This document shows, piece by piece, positions 48,152-58,395 of a DNA stretch of 64,000 nt (positions are counted from its first letter, which is position 1; each line of letters begins with the position of its first letter). This stretch comes from Pseudomonas kielensis (GTDB lineage Bacteria; Pseudomonadota; Gammaproteobacteria; Pseudomonadales; Pseudomonadaceae). The position numbers were made by a program, and so were the translations under genes. Location: NCBI RefSeq assembly GCF_014236655.1, contig NZ_JACMYG010000001.1:186001-250000 (forward strand), in the 5' to 3' direction. The notes below the pieces were generated by a model that saw nothing but the letters and a program-made list of their open reading frames with translations, had not been told where the DNA came from and searched no databases.

Positions 48152-48238
48152 GCCCAGATGGTGAAATTGGTAGACACGCCAGCTTCAGGTGCTGGTGACC
48201 GCAAGGTCGTGGAAGTTCGAGTCTTCTTCTGGGCACCA
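48152..48238 (+). tRNA. tRNA-Leu(CAG), first copy
   Basis: An 87-nt class II tRNA with encoded CCA. The acceptor stem is GCCCAGA/TCTGGGC, the anticodon arm CCAGC-TTCAGGT-GCTGG gives anticodon CAG (reads CUG), and a long variable arm (CCGCAAGGTCGTGG) is present. It has its own promoter and terminator. Confidence 0.97.
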
Positions 48239-48277
48239 ATTACGAGCTTGAGATTAGTTCAATTTCAAGGCTCACAC

Positions 48278-48302
48278 AAAAACCCGCGAAAGCGGGTTTT
48301 TG
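48278..48302 (+). terminator. terminator of the first tRNA-Leu
   Basis: AAAACCCGC, GAAA loop, GCGGGTTTT, then T. Confidence 0.92.
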
Positions 48303-48340
48303 CATTTTAGCGGTTTGATTTAATTTTATTAAATCAGGGG

Positions 48341-48369
48341 TTTACAGATCAAACAGCGCTCCGTATAGT
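48341..48369 (+). promoter_or_regulatory. promoter of the second tRNA-Leu
   Basis: TTTACA, 17-bp spacer, TATAGT, then GCGC, a near copy of the promoter of the first tRNA gene. Confidence 0.85.
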
Positions 48370-48403
48370 GCGCCACATCAACAGCGGCAACGTTGTCGAT
48401 ACT

Positions 48404-48490
48404 GCCCAGATGGTGAAATTGGTAGACACGCCAGCTTCAGGTGCTGGTGACCGCAAGGTCGTGGAAGTTCGAGTCTTCTTCTGGGCACCA
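48404..48490 (+). tRNA. tRNA-Leu(CAG), second copy
   Basis: Identical over its 87 nt to the copy at 48152, with anticodon CAG and encoded CCA. The promoter and terminator are also duplicated, giving a 252-bp repeating unit. Confidence 0.97.
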
Positions 48491-48525
48491 ATTCAAATTC
48501 AAGGTCGATGATCTTGAATCTCACA

Positions 48526-48548
48526 AAAACCCGCGAAAGCGGGTTTTT
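48526..48548 (+). terminator. terminator of the second tRNA-Leu
   Basis: Same AAAACCCGC-GAAA-GCGGGTTTT hairpin and T-run as after the first copy. Confidence 0.92.
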
Positions 48549-48603
48549 GCGTTTCCGGCCGTTGAAAACGCCCCGCGATCTCTGCGGCAGCGACCTCAGG
48601 CCG

Positions 48604-48676
48604 CCCCCCCCCCCTACCAGAGCCCCCATCTCCTCGCAAGGCGCACTTGAGAAACAATATCGTTTATGATTGTTTC
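48604..48676. promoter_or_regulatory. C11 tract and GAAACAAT inverted repeat before the iron-transport operon
   Basis: Eleven consecutive C occur at 48604-48614. Downstream, GAAACAAT (48651-48658) and ATTGTTTC (48669-48676) form an inverted repeat with a 10-bp spacer that includes TATGAT, a possible -10 box. The dyad is 35 bp before the binding-protein start, placing it well for a repressor. It does not match the Fur consensus closely. Confidence 0.5.
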
Positions 48677-48711
48677 AAGTTTTTGCAATGCGACAGTGAG
48701 GAACCCTGCGA

Positions 48712-49722
48712 ATGATGCTTCGAAATACCCTGCGCCGCGGCCTGACCTTCACGCTGCTGGGGCTGGCCCTGGCCTGCCCACTTACCCAGGCGGCCGATCC
48801 GGTTTCCCTGACGCTTTACAACGGCCAGCACAAGGAAGTCGGCGATGCCGTCGCCAAAGCCTTCGAAGCCAAGACCGGGATTCACGTCAACGTGCGCAAA
48901 GGCAGCAGCAACCAGCTTGCCAGCCAGGTCGTGGAAGAAGGCGACCGCTCCCCCGCCGACGTGATCTACACCGAAGAATCGCCGCCGCTGAACAAGCTGG
49001 GCGAACAAGGCCTGCTGGCCAAGGCCGACGATGCCACGCTGGCGGTACTGCCCAAGGATTACGTGGCCAGCAATGGCACCTGGATCGGCGTCACCGCCCG
49101 CGTCCGCGTGGTGGCCTACAACCCGAAACTGATCGACGAAAAAGACCTGCCAAAATCGGTGATGGCGTTCTCCGATCCGAAATGGCAAGGCAAGGTCGGG
49201 TTCGTCCCCACCAGCGGCGCGTTCCAGGAGCAGGCCGTGGCGATCATCAAAGTGCACGGCATGGATGCAGCCGAAGAATGGCTCACCGGTTTGCGCGCGT
49301 TCGGCAAGACCTACAGCAACAACATGGTTGCCCTCAAGGCCGTGGAAAACGGTGAAGTGGCCACGGTACTGGTGAACAACTACTACTGGTTCGCCCTGCA
49401 ACGGGAAAAAGGCCAGCTCGACTCGAAACTGTACTACTTCAGCGACGGCGACGTGGGCGGCCTGATCACCGTTTCCAGCGCTGCCGTGCTCAAGTCCAGC
49501 AAGCATCCGCAAGAAGCCCAGCAACTGCTCGCCTACATGGCCAGCGAAGAGGGCCAGCGCGTGATCACCCAGACCACCGCCGAGTACCCGCTGCATAAAG
49601 GCATGGCGTCTGACCGCGGACTCAAACCGTTCAACGAACTGCAAGCGCCGAAAGTCACCCCGGCCGACCTGGGCAATGCCGAGGAAGCCCTGGAACTGGA
49701 ACGTGAAGTTGGCTTGAACTGA
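48712..49722 (+). CDS. ferric-iron ABC transporter substrate-binding protein (FbpA/HitA type)
   Basis: A 336-residue periplasmic protein with a signal peptide of about 28 residues ending TQAA. Ferric-iron ligands of the FbpA family are recognisable: LTLYNGQHKE (the His equivalent to His9) and VLVNNYYWFAL (the twin Tyr equivalent to Tyr195/196). It captures Fe(III) and delivers it to the adjacent permease. ATG at 48712 (or 48715) follows GAGG. Its TGA overlaps the permease ATG. The promoter region carries an inverted repeat described separately. Confidence 0.9.
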   Translation: MMLRNTLRRGLTFTLLGLALACPLTQAADPVSLTLYNGQHKEVGDAVAKAFEAKTGIHVNVRKGSSNQLASQVVEEGDRSPADVIYTEESPPLNKLGEQGLLAKADDATLAVLPKDYVASNGTWIGVTARVRVVAYNPKLIDEKDLPKSVMAFSDPKWQGKVGFVPTSGAFQEQAVAIIKVHGMDAAEEWLTGLRAFGKTYSNNMVALKAVENGEVATVLVNNYYWFALQREKGQLDSKLYYFSDGDVGGLITVSSAAVLKSSKHPQEAQQLLAYMASEEGQRVITQTTAEYPLHKGMASDRGLKPFNELQAPKVTPADLGNAEEALELEREVGLN

Positions 49723-51287
49723 TGAGCGCCTCCCTGCCCGCCTCCGCCTCGCGCGCAGCCTATGTACCGCGGCGCAAACGGCCTTCGATCTGGCTGCTGC
49801 TGCCGGTGCTGCTGTTGGTCTGCCTGAGCCTGTTGCCGCTGCTGTATGTCGGCCTCAAGGCCTGGCAGGCCGGCTGGGCGCAGGCGGTGCATCTGCTCTG
49901 GCGGCCCTATGTGTTCGGGCTGCTGCGCAACACCCTGCTGCTGATGATCGGCGTCACGCTGGCCTGCGCCCTGGTCGGCCTGTCGCTGGCCTGGCTGCTG
50001 GAGCGCAGCAACCTGCGGGGGCGGCGCGTATGGGGGGTGATTCTGTGCTTGCCGTTTGCCGTCCCGGCCTTCGTCAGCAGTTTTACCTGGGTCTCCCTGA
50101 GCTCCAGCTTTGAAGGCCTGGGCGGGGCGATCCTGGTGATGAGCCTGTCCAAGTACCCGCTGATTTTCCTGCCGGTGGCCGCGACTCTGCGCAATCTCGA
50201 CCCCGCCCTGGAGGAATCGGCCCGCACCCTGGGCCTGAACCGCTGGGGCGTGTTCTTCAAGATCACCCTGCCCCTGCTCTGGCCCTCACTGCTGGCGGGC
50301 TCGCTGCTGATTGCCCTGCACATGCTGGTGGAATTCGGCGCCCTGTCGATCATCGGCCTGCAAACCTTCACCACAGCGATCTATCAACAGTTCGAGCTGG
50401 AATTCAGCAACGCCAACGCAGCCATGCTCTCTGCCGTGCTGCTGGCGCTGTGCCTGGTGCTGTTGTGGCTGGAGCTGCGGGTGCGTGGCAAGGGCCGTCA
50501 CGTGCGGATCGGCCAGGGCGCGGCGCGGCATGCCGAGCAGGTTCGCCTGGGCGCCTTGGCACCGCTCGGCCAGCTTTACTGCCTGTTGCTGGCGATTGTC
50601 GGCAGCGGCATTCCCCTGGGCATGCTCGGGTACTGGCTGGCGGTGGGCTCCTCGGCCGCCTTCCCGATGGCGGCCATCAGCGAAGCGCTGCTGTCATCCC
50701 TGGCCCTGTCCCTGGGCGGCGCGGCGCTGTGCCTGGTGCTGGCGGTGCCCGTGGGTTTGCTGGTGGTTCGCTACAAGGGCCGCCTGGCGCTCTGGGCAGA
50801 ACGCCTGCCGTACTTGCTGCACGCGCTGCCCGGCCTGGTGATTGCCCTGACGCTGGTGTACTTCGCCTTGCACTATGTGCCGGCGCTGTACCAGACCTCG
50901 GGGTTGCTGCTGATCGCCTATGCCTTGCTGTTCCTGCCGCTGGCCCAGGCGCCGATCCGCACGGCCCTGAACAAGGCGGCTCCGCAACTCGAAGAGGCCG
51001 CCCGCACCCTAGGCGCCTCCTCATTCAGCGCCTTTGTGCGAGTGACGCTGCCGATCATCTTCCCGGCGCTGGGCGCAGCCTTTGCCCTGGTGTTCCTCGA
51101 TGCGATGAAAGAGCTGACGGCGACCCTGCTGCTCAGCCCGACCGGACTCAACACCCTGGCCACCGAGGTCTGGGCCCACACTGCGAATGTCGAATTTGCG
51201 GCAGCAGCGCCCTATGCGGCGCTGCTGATTCTGGTGTCGGGGTTGCCGGTGTATCTGCTGACTACCCGGATGTATCTGAGTCGCTGA
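49722..51287 (+). CDS. ferric-iron ABC transporter permease (FbpB/HitB type)
   Basis: A 521-residue permease with about twelve membrane segments in two homologous halves, each bearing an EAA coupling loop: EESARTLGLNRWGVFFKITLP and EEAARTLGASSFSAFVRVTLP (each about 21 residues, final P shown for context). This fused architecture is typical of FbpB/HitB/ThiP. It overlaps the binding-protein stop by 1 nt. No ATPase gene follows; the next gene is a chemoreceptor on the opposite strand, so the ATPase must be encoded elsewhere or shared. Confidence 0.9.
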   Translation: MSASLPASASRAAYVPRRKRPSIWLLLPVLLLVCLSLLPLLYVGLKAWQAGWAQAVHLLWRPYVFGLLRNTLLLMIGVTLACALVGLSLAWLLERSNLRGRRVWGVILCLPFAVPAFVSSFTWVSLSSSFEGLGGAILVMSLSKYPLIFLPVAATLRNLDPALEESARTLGLNRWGVFFKITLPLLWPSLLAGSLLIALHMLVEFGALSIIGLQTFTTAIYQQFELEFSNANAAMLSAVLLALCLVLLWLELRVRGKGRHVRIGQGAARHAEQVRLGALAPLGQLYCLLLAIVGSGIPLGMLGYWLAVGSSAAFPMAAISEALLSSLALSLGGAALCLVLAVPVGLLVVRYKGRLALWAERLPYLLHALPGLVIALTLVYFALHYVPALYQTSGLLLIAYALLFLPLAQAPIRTALNKAAPQLEEAARTLGASSFSAFVRVTLPIIFPALGAAFALVFLDAMKELTATLLLSPTGLNTLATEVWAHTANVEFAAAAPYAALLILVSGLPVYLLTTRMYLSR

Positions 51288-51317
51288 GCCTGCCCTCGCG
51301 AGCAGGCCCGTGGGAGC

Positions 51318-51339
51318 CAGCCGCTAGCGATAGCGGCTG
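51318..51339. terminator. hairpin between converging permease and chemoreceptor genes
   Basis: AGCCGCTA and TAGCGGCT pair around GCGA. There is no T-run, so termination is only possible. Confidence 0.4.
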
Positions 51340-51352
51340 CCGATACCCGGCA

Positions 51353-53287
51353 TCAAGCCCGGAACTGCCCCAAGCTGGCTTTCAACTGCGCCGCCAACCC
51401 ATCCAGCACCTTGCCACTGGCCGTGGTCTCCACCACCGCCTGGGCCGCTTTCTCGGCCTGGGCATGGATGGTCTGCACCCGCCCACGCACCGCTTGCGCG
51501 CCCTTGGCCTGGTGCGCCGCCGCCTGGGTCGCCAGGCCGATGGCCGCATGCACCTGCTCGACAGAGACCTGCACCGACTGTTGCAGCCGCGCGCTGTCGC
51601 GCAATACCAGCAACCCTTCGTTGGCCTGGCGCCCCGCCTGACCGATCGCCGCCACCGCTTCACGGGCGCCCTGCTGCAAGGCACCGATGTGCGCCTGGAT
51701 GTCGCCGGTGGAGCTTTGCGTCTTGCTCGCCAGCGCCCGCACTTCATCCGCCACGACCGCGAAGCCACGCCCGGTCTCACCGGCCCGCGCCGCTTCGATC
51801 GCGGCATTGAGGGCCAGCAGGTTGGTCTGCTCGGCGATCCCGTGGATCACTTCCAGGACCACCTCGATCTGCTCGCTTTGTTGGGCCAGCCGCTCGATCA
51901 CCTTGGCTCCCGTATCGACCTGCCCGGCCAGCGCCTCGATCAGGCTGCCGACCTGAGCCGAGGTTCGGGTGTTTTCATCGGTCGCCTGGCGAATGTCCAC
52001 CACCTGCTGCAAGGCTGCCTGCATGGCATGACTTTCAGCCTGCGCCTCGTCCGCCATCTGTGACAGCGCCCGCAGGCTCTCCGCCACTTCATCGCGCTGG
52101 GATTTCGCCGCGGCATCGGCCCCGGCGTTACGCTGGCTCATGGCGCCGATTTCCACGCCTGTGCGCTGGGCCACGTCGCCCGCCTCGCGAACGATCGGCT
52201 GCAACTTATCCACAAACCGATTGACCGCCGACGCCATGTCGCCAATTTCGTCCTGGCTGTTGATCTGCACGCGCTTGGTCAGGTCGCCCTCACCTGCCGC
52301 CAGGTCATCCATCGCCGCAATCAGTAACTTCAGGCGATTGACGACTCGCCGCCCGAGGACCACCGCGAGCAGCAGCAACACGCCACAGCCGACCAGGGCC
52401 AACGCCATGCCGATCCGCCAGCGCAGGGTCGCCGCGGCCTCTTGTACGGTGGTGGTGGTATTGGCCTGCATTTCGCTGGCAGTGGCTTGCGCCGACTGCA
52501 GGCGCGCGCGCATCGCTGTCGCACTGTCGGCCGCGGCGCCCTTGAGGCTGTCACCGACCAGTTGATCGCTGCTGGCGATCAGCGCCGAGAAGCGCTTGTC
52601 GAGCGCCGCCAGGTCCGCCTCGACCGAGGCCGTGGAAACGCCCATCAAGACCTTGCCGATTTCCACGCCGTTGGGGTTGATCGACGCCTCGACGTAGAAC
52701 ACCGACGGATCGTTTTTGGCCGCATCCAGCACTTTATCCAGGGCACGCTCGCCCTGGCCCTTTTCCAAAAGGGCCTTGTTGATCGGGTTTTCCCGGTTCA
52801 GGTAGCGGGTCAGGTGCTGGCCGGTGGCATCGTCGTACACCACAAACAGCACATTGGGATTGCGCTGGGCGCGCCGGGCGAACTCGGACAAGGTCGGAAC
52901 ATCGCTGTCCCACATGGCGCGAGGTGCGACCGAGGCCAGGAGCTGGGCCATGTCATTGGCCGAGTCCTTGAGGTCCTTTTCCAGGGTGGCGCGCAGCTGC
53001 GCCTGCTCATCCTCGAGTCGCGAAGACAAGCCGGCCGTCAGGCGCTGGCGGGTGCTGGTGGAGAGGTTGTCCAGGCTGGAAGTAACTTCGCGCCCAGCCT
53101 GCTCCAGCTCACCCGAAAGCTTCTGGCTATCGGCACCCAGACGCACCCCCAGATCCGCCTCCAGGGCGGTCACGGTGCTCCGGGTCAGGGCAACCGCTAC
53201 CAGTACCTGCACCAAAAGGGCGATACCAAGGGTAACGAATACGGGCCGCAATAAACGGCTTTGTAACAGTGAGAGAACGGCCGACAC
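51353..53287 (-). CDS. methyl-accepting chemotaxis protein
   Basis: A 644-residue chemoreceptor. Membrane segment 1 is at about 13-34 and segment 2 at about 290-312, enclosing a periplasmic sensor of about 250 residues with coiled-coil character. A HAMP domain follows, then the signalling domain with the hairpin tip [19 protein letters not shown] and [12 protein letters not shown] near residues 485-520. I start at GTG 53287, which has GAGGG upstream and puts the first membrane segment near the N-terminus; an in-frame start at 53350 is less likely. The C-terminus lacks a CheR-docking pentapeptide. The ligand is unknown; no che genes are nearby. Confidence 0.9.
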   Translation of the reverse strand: MSAVLSLLQSRLLRPVFVTLGIALLVQVLVAVALTRSTVTALEADLGVRLGADSQKLSGELEQAGREVTSSLDNLSTSTRQRLTAGLSSRLEDEQAQLRATLEKDLKDSANDMAQLLASVAPRAMWDSDVPTLSEFARRAQRNPNVLFVVYDDATGQHLTRYLNRENPINKALLEKGQGERALDKVLDAAKNDPSVFYVEASINPNGVEIGKVLMGVSTASVEADLAALDKRFSALIASSDQLVGDSLKGAAADSATAMRARLQSAQATASEMQANTTTTVQEAAATLRWRIGMALALVGCGVLLLLAVVLGRRVVNRLKLLIAAMDDLAAGEGDLTKRVQINSQDEIGDMASAVNRFVDKLQPIVREAGDVAQRTGVEIGAMSQRNAGADAAAKSQRDEVAESLRALSQMADEAQAESHAMQAALQQVVDIRQATDENTRTSAQVGSLIEALAGQVDTGAKVIERLAQQSEQIEVVLEVIHGIAEQTNLLALNAAIEAARAGETGRGFAVVADEVRALASKTQSSTGDIQAHIGALQQGAREAVAAIGQAGRQANEGLLVLRDSARLQQSVQVSVEQVHAAIGLATQAAAHQAKGAQAVRGRVQTIHAQAEKAAQAVVETTASGKVLDGLAAQLKASLGQFRA

Positions 53288-53380
53288 AGAAAATCCCTCT
53301 ACTTGGATGCTATTAAACTGATAGCACGCTCGAAGGGATATGCACAGCAAAGGTCATGCCGCCCGGCAGGCACAAACGAC

Positions 53381-53404
53381 AAAGGGCCCTATCGAGGGCC
53401 CTTT
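53381..53404. terminator. terminator after purA
   Basis: AAAGGGCCCT and AGGGCCCTTT form a 10-bp stem around ATCG, 22 bp beyond the purA stop. A T-run follows on the + side; on the purA side the tail is TTTGTCG. Confidence 0.7.
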
Positions 53405-53425
53405 GCTTTTTACATCAACAGCTTA

Positions 53426-54769
<1,344 letters not shown>

Positions 54770-55957
54770 TCAAGAAGCCAGCGGCAATACTTGCCAAAGC
54801 CCGTTCTGCTGAATCAATTGCCGGTCGCAGTCCGCGTCACGGGCGGCGGCCAATGGTTGCCCAGGCAATGCCTGGACGACACGCTGACCCTCACTGCGCA
54901 ACTGGCAAACCTGCTGCCAGAGTGCCGCATCCGTACTGTCAGGCATCCAGATACCGCCAGACGGTAGCTCGATCTCAGCACGCCCCAGGGTCACCAGGGT
55001 TTTCAAATCAGTGGAGAAGCCGGTTGCCGGACGGGCGCGACCGAAGTCGGCGCCAATGTCGTCGTAACGACCGCCCTGGGCAATGGATTGGCCCACACCC
55101 GGCACGAACACCGCGAACACCACACCGGTGTGGTAGTGGTAGCCACGCAGCTCGCCCAGGTCGAAGTACAGCGGCAACTGCGGGAAACGCACGGACAGCC
55201 GCTCGGCAATCGCCAGCAGGTCGTCCAGCGCGGCCAGTACCGGCGCCGGCGCTTGGGCCAGGCGCTCACGGGCAGCCGCCAGCACTTCACGACCGCCACA
55301 CAGGTCGACCAGCGCCCGCAGCATGCCCGCCAGGTCGGCAGGCAGGCCTTCGGTCAAGTTAATGACCTCGTCGATGGCCTTGCGCTGCAAAGCGTCAAAC
55401 AGCTGCTGCTCGACTTCACCGGACAGACCGGCCGCACGGGCCAGGCCGCGGTAGATACCGACATGGCCCAGGTCCATGTGCACATCCGGCACGTCGGCCA
55501 GTTGCAACATGGCCAGCATCAGGCTGATGACTTCGACGTCACTGCTCGGGCTGGCATCGCCGTACAACTCGGCACCCAACTGGATCGGGCTGCGCGAAGT
55601 CGACAAGGCGCGGGGCTGCGCATGCAGCACACTGCCGGCGTAGCACAGGCGGCTCGGGCCTTCGCGACGCAGGGTGTGCGCATCGATGCGCGCCACTTGC
55701 GGCGTGATGTCGGCACGAAAGCCCATCTGCCGGCCCGACTGCGGGTCGATGACCTTGAAGGTGCGCAGATCCAGGTCCTGGCCCGCACCGATCAGCAGGG
55801 ATTCCAGGTACTCGATATGGGGAGTCACGACAAACTCGTAACCCCAGCTCTGGAACAGATCCAACACCTGACGGCGCGCCACTTCAATGCGCGCCGCCTC
55901 TGGTGGCAGTACTTCTTCGATGCCATCTGGCAGCAGCCAGCGGTCTACCGTTGCCAT
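54770..55957 (-). CDS. hisZ: ATP phosphoribosyltransferase regulatory subunit
   Basis: A 395-residue HisRS-like protein. It has class II synthetase motifs such as [15 protein letters not shown], and [16 protein letters not shown] at the start, but lacks the anticodon-binding domain. HisZ pairs with the short form of HisG to make functional ATP-phosphoribosyltransferase. ATG at 55957 ([15 protein letters not shown]) is chosen; the in-frame extension to 56137 is unlike the family. hisG is not in the window. It is upstream of purA, with the hfl operon terminator further upstream. Confidence 0.95.
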   Translation of the reverse strand: MATVDRWLLPDGIEEVLPPEAARIEVARRQVLDLFQSWGYEFVVTPHIEYLESLLIGAGQDLDLRTFKVIDPQSGRQMGFRADITPQVARIDAHTLRREGPSRLCYAGSVLHAQPRALSTSRSPIQLGAELYGDASPSSDVEVISLMLAMLQLADVPDVHMDLGHVGIYRGLARAAGLSGEVEQQLFDALQRKAIDEVINLTEGLPADLAGMLRALVDLCGGREVLAAARERLAQAPAPVLAALDDLLAIAERLSVRFPQLPLYFDLGELRGYHYHTGVVFAVFVPGVGQSIAQGGRYDDIGADFGRARPATGFSTDLKTLVTLGRAEIELPSGGIWMPDSTDAALWQQVCQLRSEGQRVVQALPGQPLAAARDADCDRQLIQQNGLWQVLPLAS

Positions 55958-56263
55958 TACGCCATTCCCCTTTGATCCGGGCGGCCAACCCTCGGCCGGC
56001 CTTGAGTGAAGCAGAAAATGTCTGGCCCATGCGCAGAATTTCACGCGCATGGACGACGTGGCGATCGGCCTGAATCCGGCCTCGCCAAACACTTTCCTCG
56101 AAAAACCTGTCGAGTTGTTCAACCCGACTGCACGCAATCAAACGTGCAGACGCAAAAAAGCCGGGAATTTCCCGGCTGCCGCATCATACACACGTTTTCC
56201 CAAAGGATCACCCCGCGAGAGGCTTTAGCCGCCCGGCGGGGTTCCTTTTGGATCAGTGTCGGA
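55958..56263. other. 306-bp intergenic region between hisZ and hflC
   Basis: No gene is supported. Besides the terminator at 56154-56177 it contains a CCCCGC/GCGGGG-based stem at about 56210-56241 just beyond the hflC stop and, presumably, the hisZ promoter, for which I found no clear boxes. Confidence 0.5.
56154..56177 (-). terminator. terminator of the hflK-hflC unit
   Basis: Read leftward, AGCCGGGA pairs with TCCCGGCT and is followed by six T. Confidence 0.85.
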
Positions 56264-57133
56264 TCAAGGCTTGGCTTTTTCCAGGTAACGGAAGAAGTCG
56301 CTGCTTGGATCCAGAACCATGACGTCGGATTTGTTCGCGAAGCTTTCACGGTAGGCGCGCAGGCTACGGTAGAACGCGTAGAACTCCTGGTCCTGGCCGT
56401 AGGCCTTGGAGTAGATCGAAGCGGCCTGGGCATCACCGTCACCGCGAACCTCTTCGGATTCACGATAGGCTTCAGCCAACAGTACGCGGCGCTGACGATC
56501 GGCGTCGGCACGGATGCCTTCTGCCAGCTCGTTACCCTTGGCACGGTGCTCACGGGCTTCACGCTCACGCTCGGTGCTCATACGCTCGAACACGCTGCGG
56601 TTCACTTCCTTCGGCAGGTCGATGGTCTTGACCCGAACATCGACAACTTCGATGCCCAGCTCTTGTTCCGCCATCTTGTTCAGCGAAGCCGTGATATCCG
56701 CCATCAGCGCATCACGTTCACCCGATACCACCTCGTGCAGGGTGCGCTTACCAAACTGGTCACGCAGGCCCGACTCCAGACGGCGGGACAAACGCTCGTC
56801 GGCAATCTGCTTGAGGCCGGATGTCGCGGTGTAGAAGCGCTCGGCATCTTTGACCCGCCACTTGGCGTAGGCATCGACCATCACGGCTTTCTTTTCCAGT
56901 GTCAGGAAACGCTGTGTCGGTGCATCCAGGGTCATCAGGCGTGCGTCAAACTTACGCACCTGGTTAACGTAGGGCACTTTCACATGCAGACCTGGCTGGA
57001 CATCAGCCTGGACCACGCGACCGAACTGCAGCAACACCGCACGCTCGGTCTGAGCCACGATGTAGAAGCAGTTCCAGGCAGCGATCGCCACGACAACGCC
57101 GACAATAAGGGCGATCAGCGATTTATTGCTCAT
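56264..57133 (-). CDS. hflC: HflC, FtsH protease modulator
   Basis: A 289-residue SPFH/prohibitin-family protein with one N-terminal membrane anchor (about residues 5-24) and a periplasmic SPFH domain (QTERAVLLQFGRVVQADVQPGLHVKVPYV, in part). The coiled-coil STEREREAREHRAKGNELAE follows. With HflK it forms the large cage around the FtsH protease. It overlaps the hflK stop by 1 nt. The terminator comes after an unusually GC-rich stem. Confidence 0.96.
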   Translation of the reverse strand: MSNKSLIALIVGVVVAIAAWNCFYIVAQTERAVLLQFGRVVQADVQPGLHVKVPYVNQVRKFDARLMTLDAPTQRFLTLEKKAVMVDAYAKWRVKDAERFYTATSGLKQIADERLSRRLESGLRDQFGKRTLHEVVSGERDALMADITASLNKMAEQELGIEVVDVRVKTIDLPKEVNRSVFERMSTEREREAREHRAKGNELAEGIRADADRQRRVLLAEAYRESEEVRGDGDAQAASIYSKAYGQDQEFYAFYRSLRAYRESFANKSDVMVLDPSSDFFRYLEKAKP

Positions 57134-58299
57134 CAGCGACTCTCCCTGGTACGTGCCTGTTGCTGCAGATCTGCTGCCGCACGCGCATTCGCTTCATTGC
57201 TGCTGGCCGCGGCGCCGGTCGCCGGAGCGCTGGCAGGACGGCCACTGTCGATCATCTTGTCCAGCGGCAAGTACAGCAGATTGCTCTGGCCATTCTTGTT
57301 GCCGGTCACGAGAACCTTGCTGGTGTTGCTGAAGACTTCCTGCATGGTGTCCAGGTACAGACGCTCACGCGTGACTTCCGGAGCCTTGCGGTACTCGGCC
57401 ACCAGCTTGGTGAAGCGGTCGGCCTCACCCTTGGCGCGCGAGACTGTTTCGTCACGGTAACCGTTGGCGTCCTCGATGATGCGCTGGGCCTGGCCACGAG
57501 CTTCCGGCACAACGCCGTTGGCATAGGTTTCAGCCTGGTTGCGCGAACGCTGCTCGTCTTCACGGGCACGAATCACGTCATCGAAGGCTTCCTGTACTTC
57601 ACGCGGTGCCGCTGCGTTCTGTACGTTGACCTGGGTCACGGTGATACCGGTGCGATAGGTATCGAGGAAGCGTTGCAGACGCTCCTTGATTTCGCTGGCC
57701 ATCAATTCACGACCTTCCGTCAGTACCTGGTCCATGGCGGTAGAACCCACCACGTGGCGCAGGGCACTGTCGGTTGCGTGCTGCAGGCTGACTTCCGGCT
57801 GATCGACGTTCAGCACGAAGTCCTGCAGGTTGCTGATCTTGTACTGCACGGTCAGCGGCACTTCGACGATGTTCTCGTCTTCAGTCAGCATTTGACCCTG
57901 CTTGGTATAGGCACGCTCACGCGTGACGTTTTCCATGTACTTTTTGTCGATCGGCGGGAGGTAGATGTTCAGGCCCGGGCCAACGGTCTCGTAGTACTTG
58001 CCGAAGCGCAGCACCACGGCTTGCTCCTGCTCGTCGACCACGTACACCGCGCTGTACAGCCACACGGCCGCCAGCACCACGAGGCCGATGCCGAGCAGGC
58101 CGTAACCGCCGCCCTTGCTCGAACTACCGCCATCGTCACCACGTTTCTTACCACCACCGAACAACCCATTCAGGCTTTCCTGCAGCTTTCGGAAGGCCTC
58201 GTCGAGATCTGGTGGCCCCTTGCGGTCGCCATTATTGCGGCGCTTACCACCCCAAGGATCCTGATTATTCGAGTTGCCACCCGGCTCATTCCAAGCCAT
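57133..58299 (-). CDS. hflK: HflK, FtsH protease modulator
   Basis: A 388-residue SPFH protein. The N-terminal 55 residues are a Gly/Asn/Lys-rich cytosolic region (MAWNEPGGNSNNQDPWGGKR), then one membrane segment (about 60-82), then the SPFH domain with EQAVVLRFGKYYETVGPGLN and a coiled coil. The C-terminal tail is Ala/Ser/Arg-rich. ATG at 58299 is the family start; the in-frame extension to 58335 is rejected. It forms the HflKC complex with HflC. It is separated from hflX by 96 bp. Confidence 0.96.
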   Translation of the reverse strand: MAWNEPGGNSNNQDPWGGKRRNNGDRKGPPDLDEAFRKLQESLNGLFGGGKKRGDDGGSSSKGGGYGLLGIGLVVLAAVWLYSAVYVVDEQEQAVVLRFGKYYETVGPGLNIYLPPIDKKYMENVTRERAYTKQGQMLTEDENIVEVPLTVQYKISNLQDFVLNVDQPEVSLQHATDSALRHVVGSTAMDQVLTEGRELMASEIKERLQRFLDTYRTGITVTQVNVQNAAAPREVQEAFDDVIRAREDEQRSRNQAETYANGVVPEARGQAQRIIEDANGYRDETVSRAKGEADRFTKLVAEYRKAPEVTRERLYLDTMQEVFSNTSKVLVTGNKNGQSNLLYLPLDKMIDSGRPASAPATGAAASSNEANARAAADLQQQARTRESR

Positions 58300-58395
58300 A
58301 GCGCTCTCCATCTGATAAAGCAAAGACGCACCCACGGCGCGCCGACCAATGCTACAGAATGCCTGTCATAGCGGCACAACCGCTTTTTCAGGCTT

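Noticed and set aside
48640..48690. Fur box before the iron importer
   Set aside because: The dyad GAAACAAT/ATTGTTTC departs too far from GATAATGATAATCATTATC.
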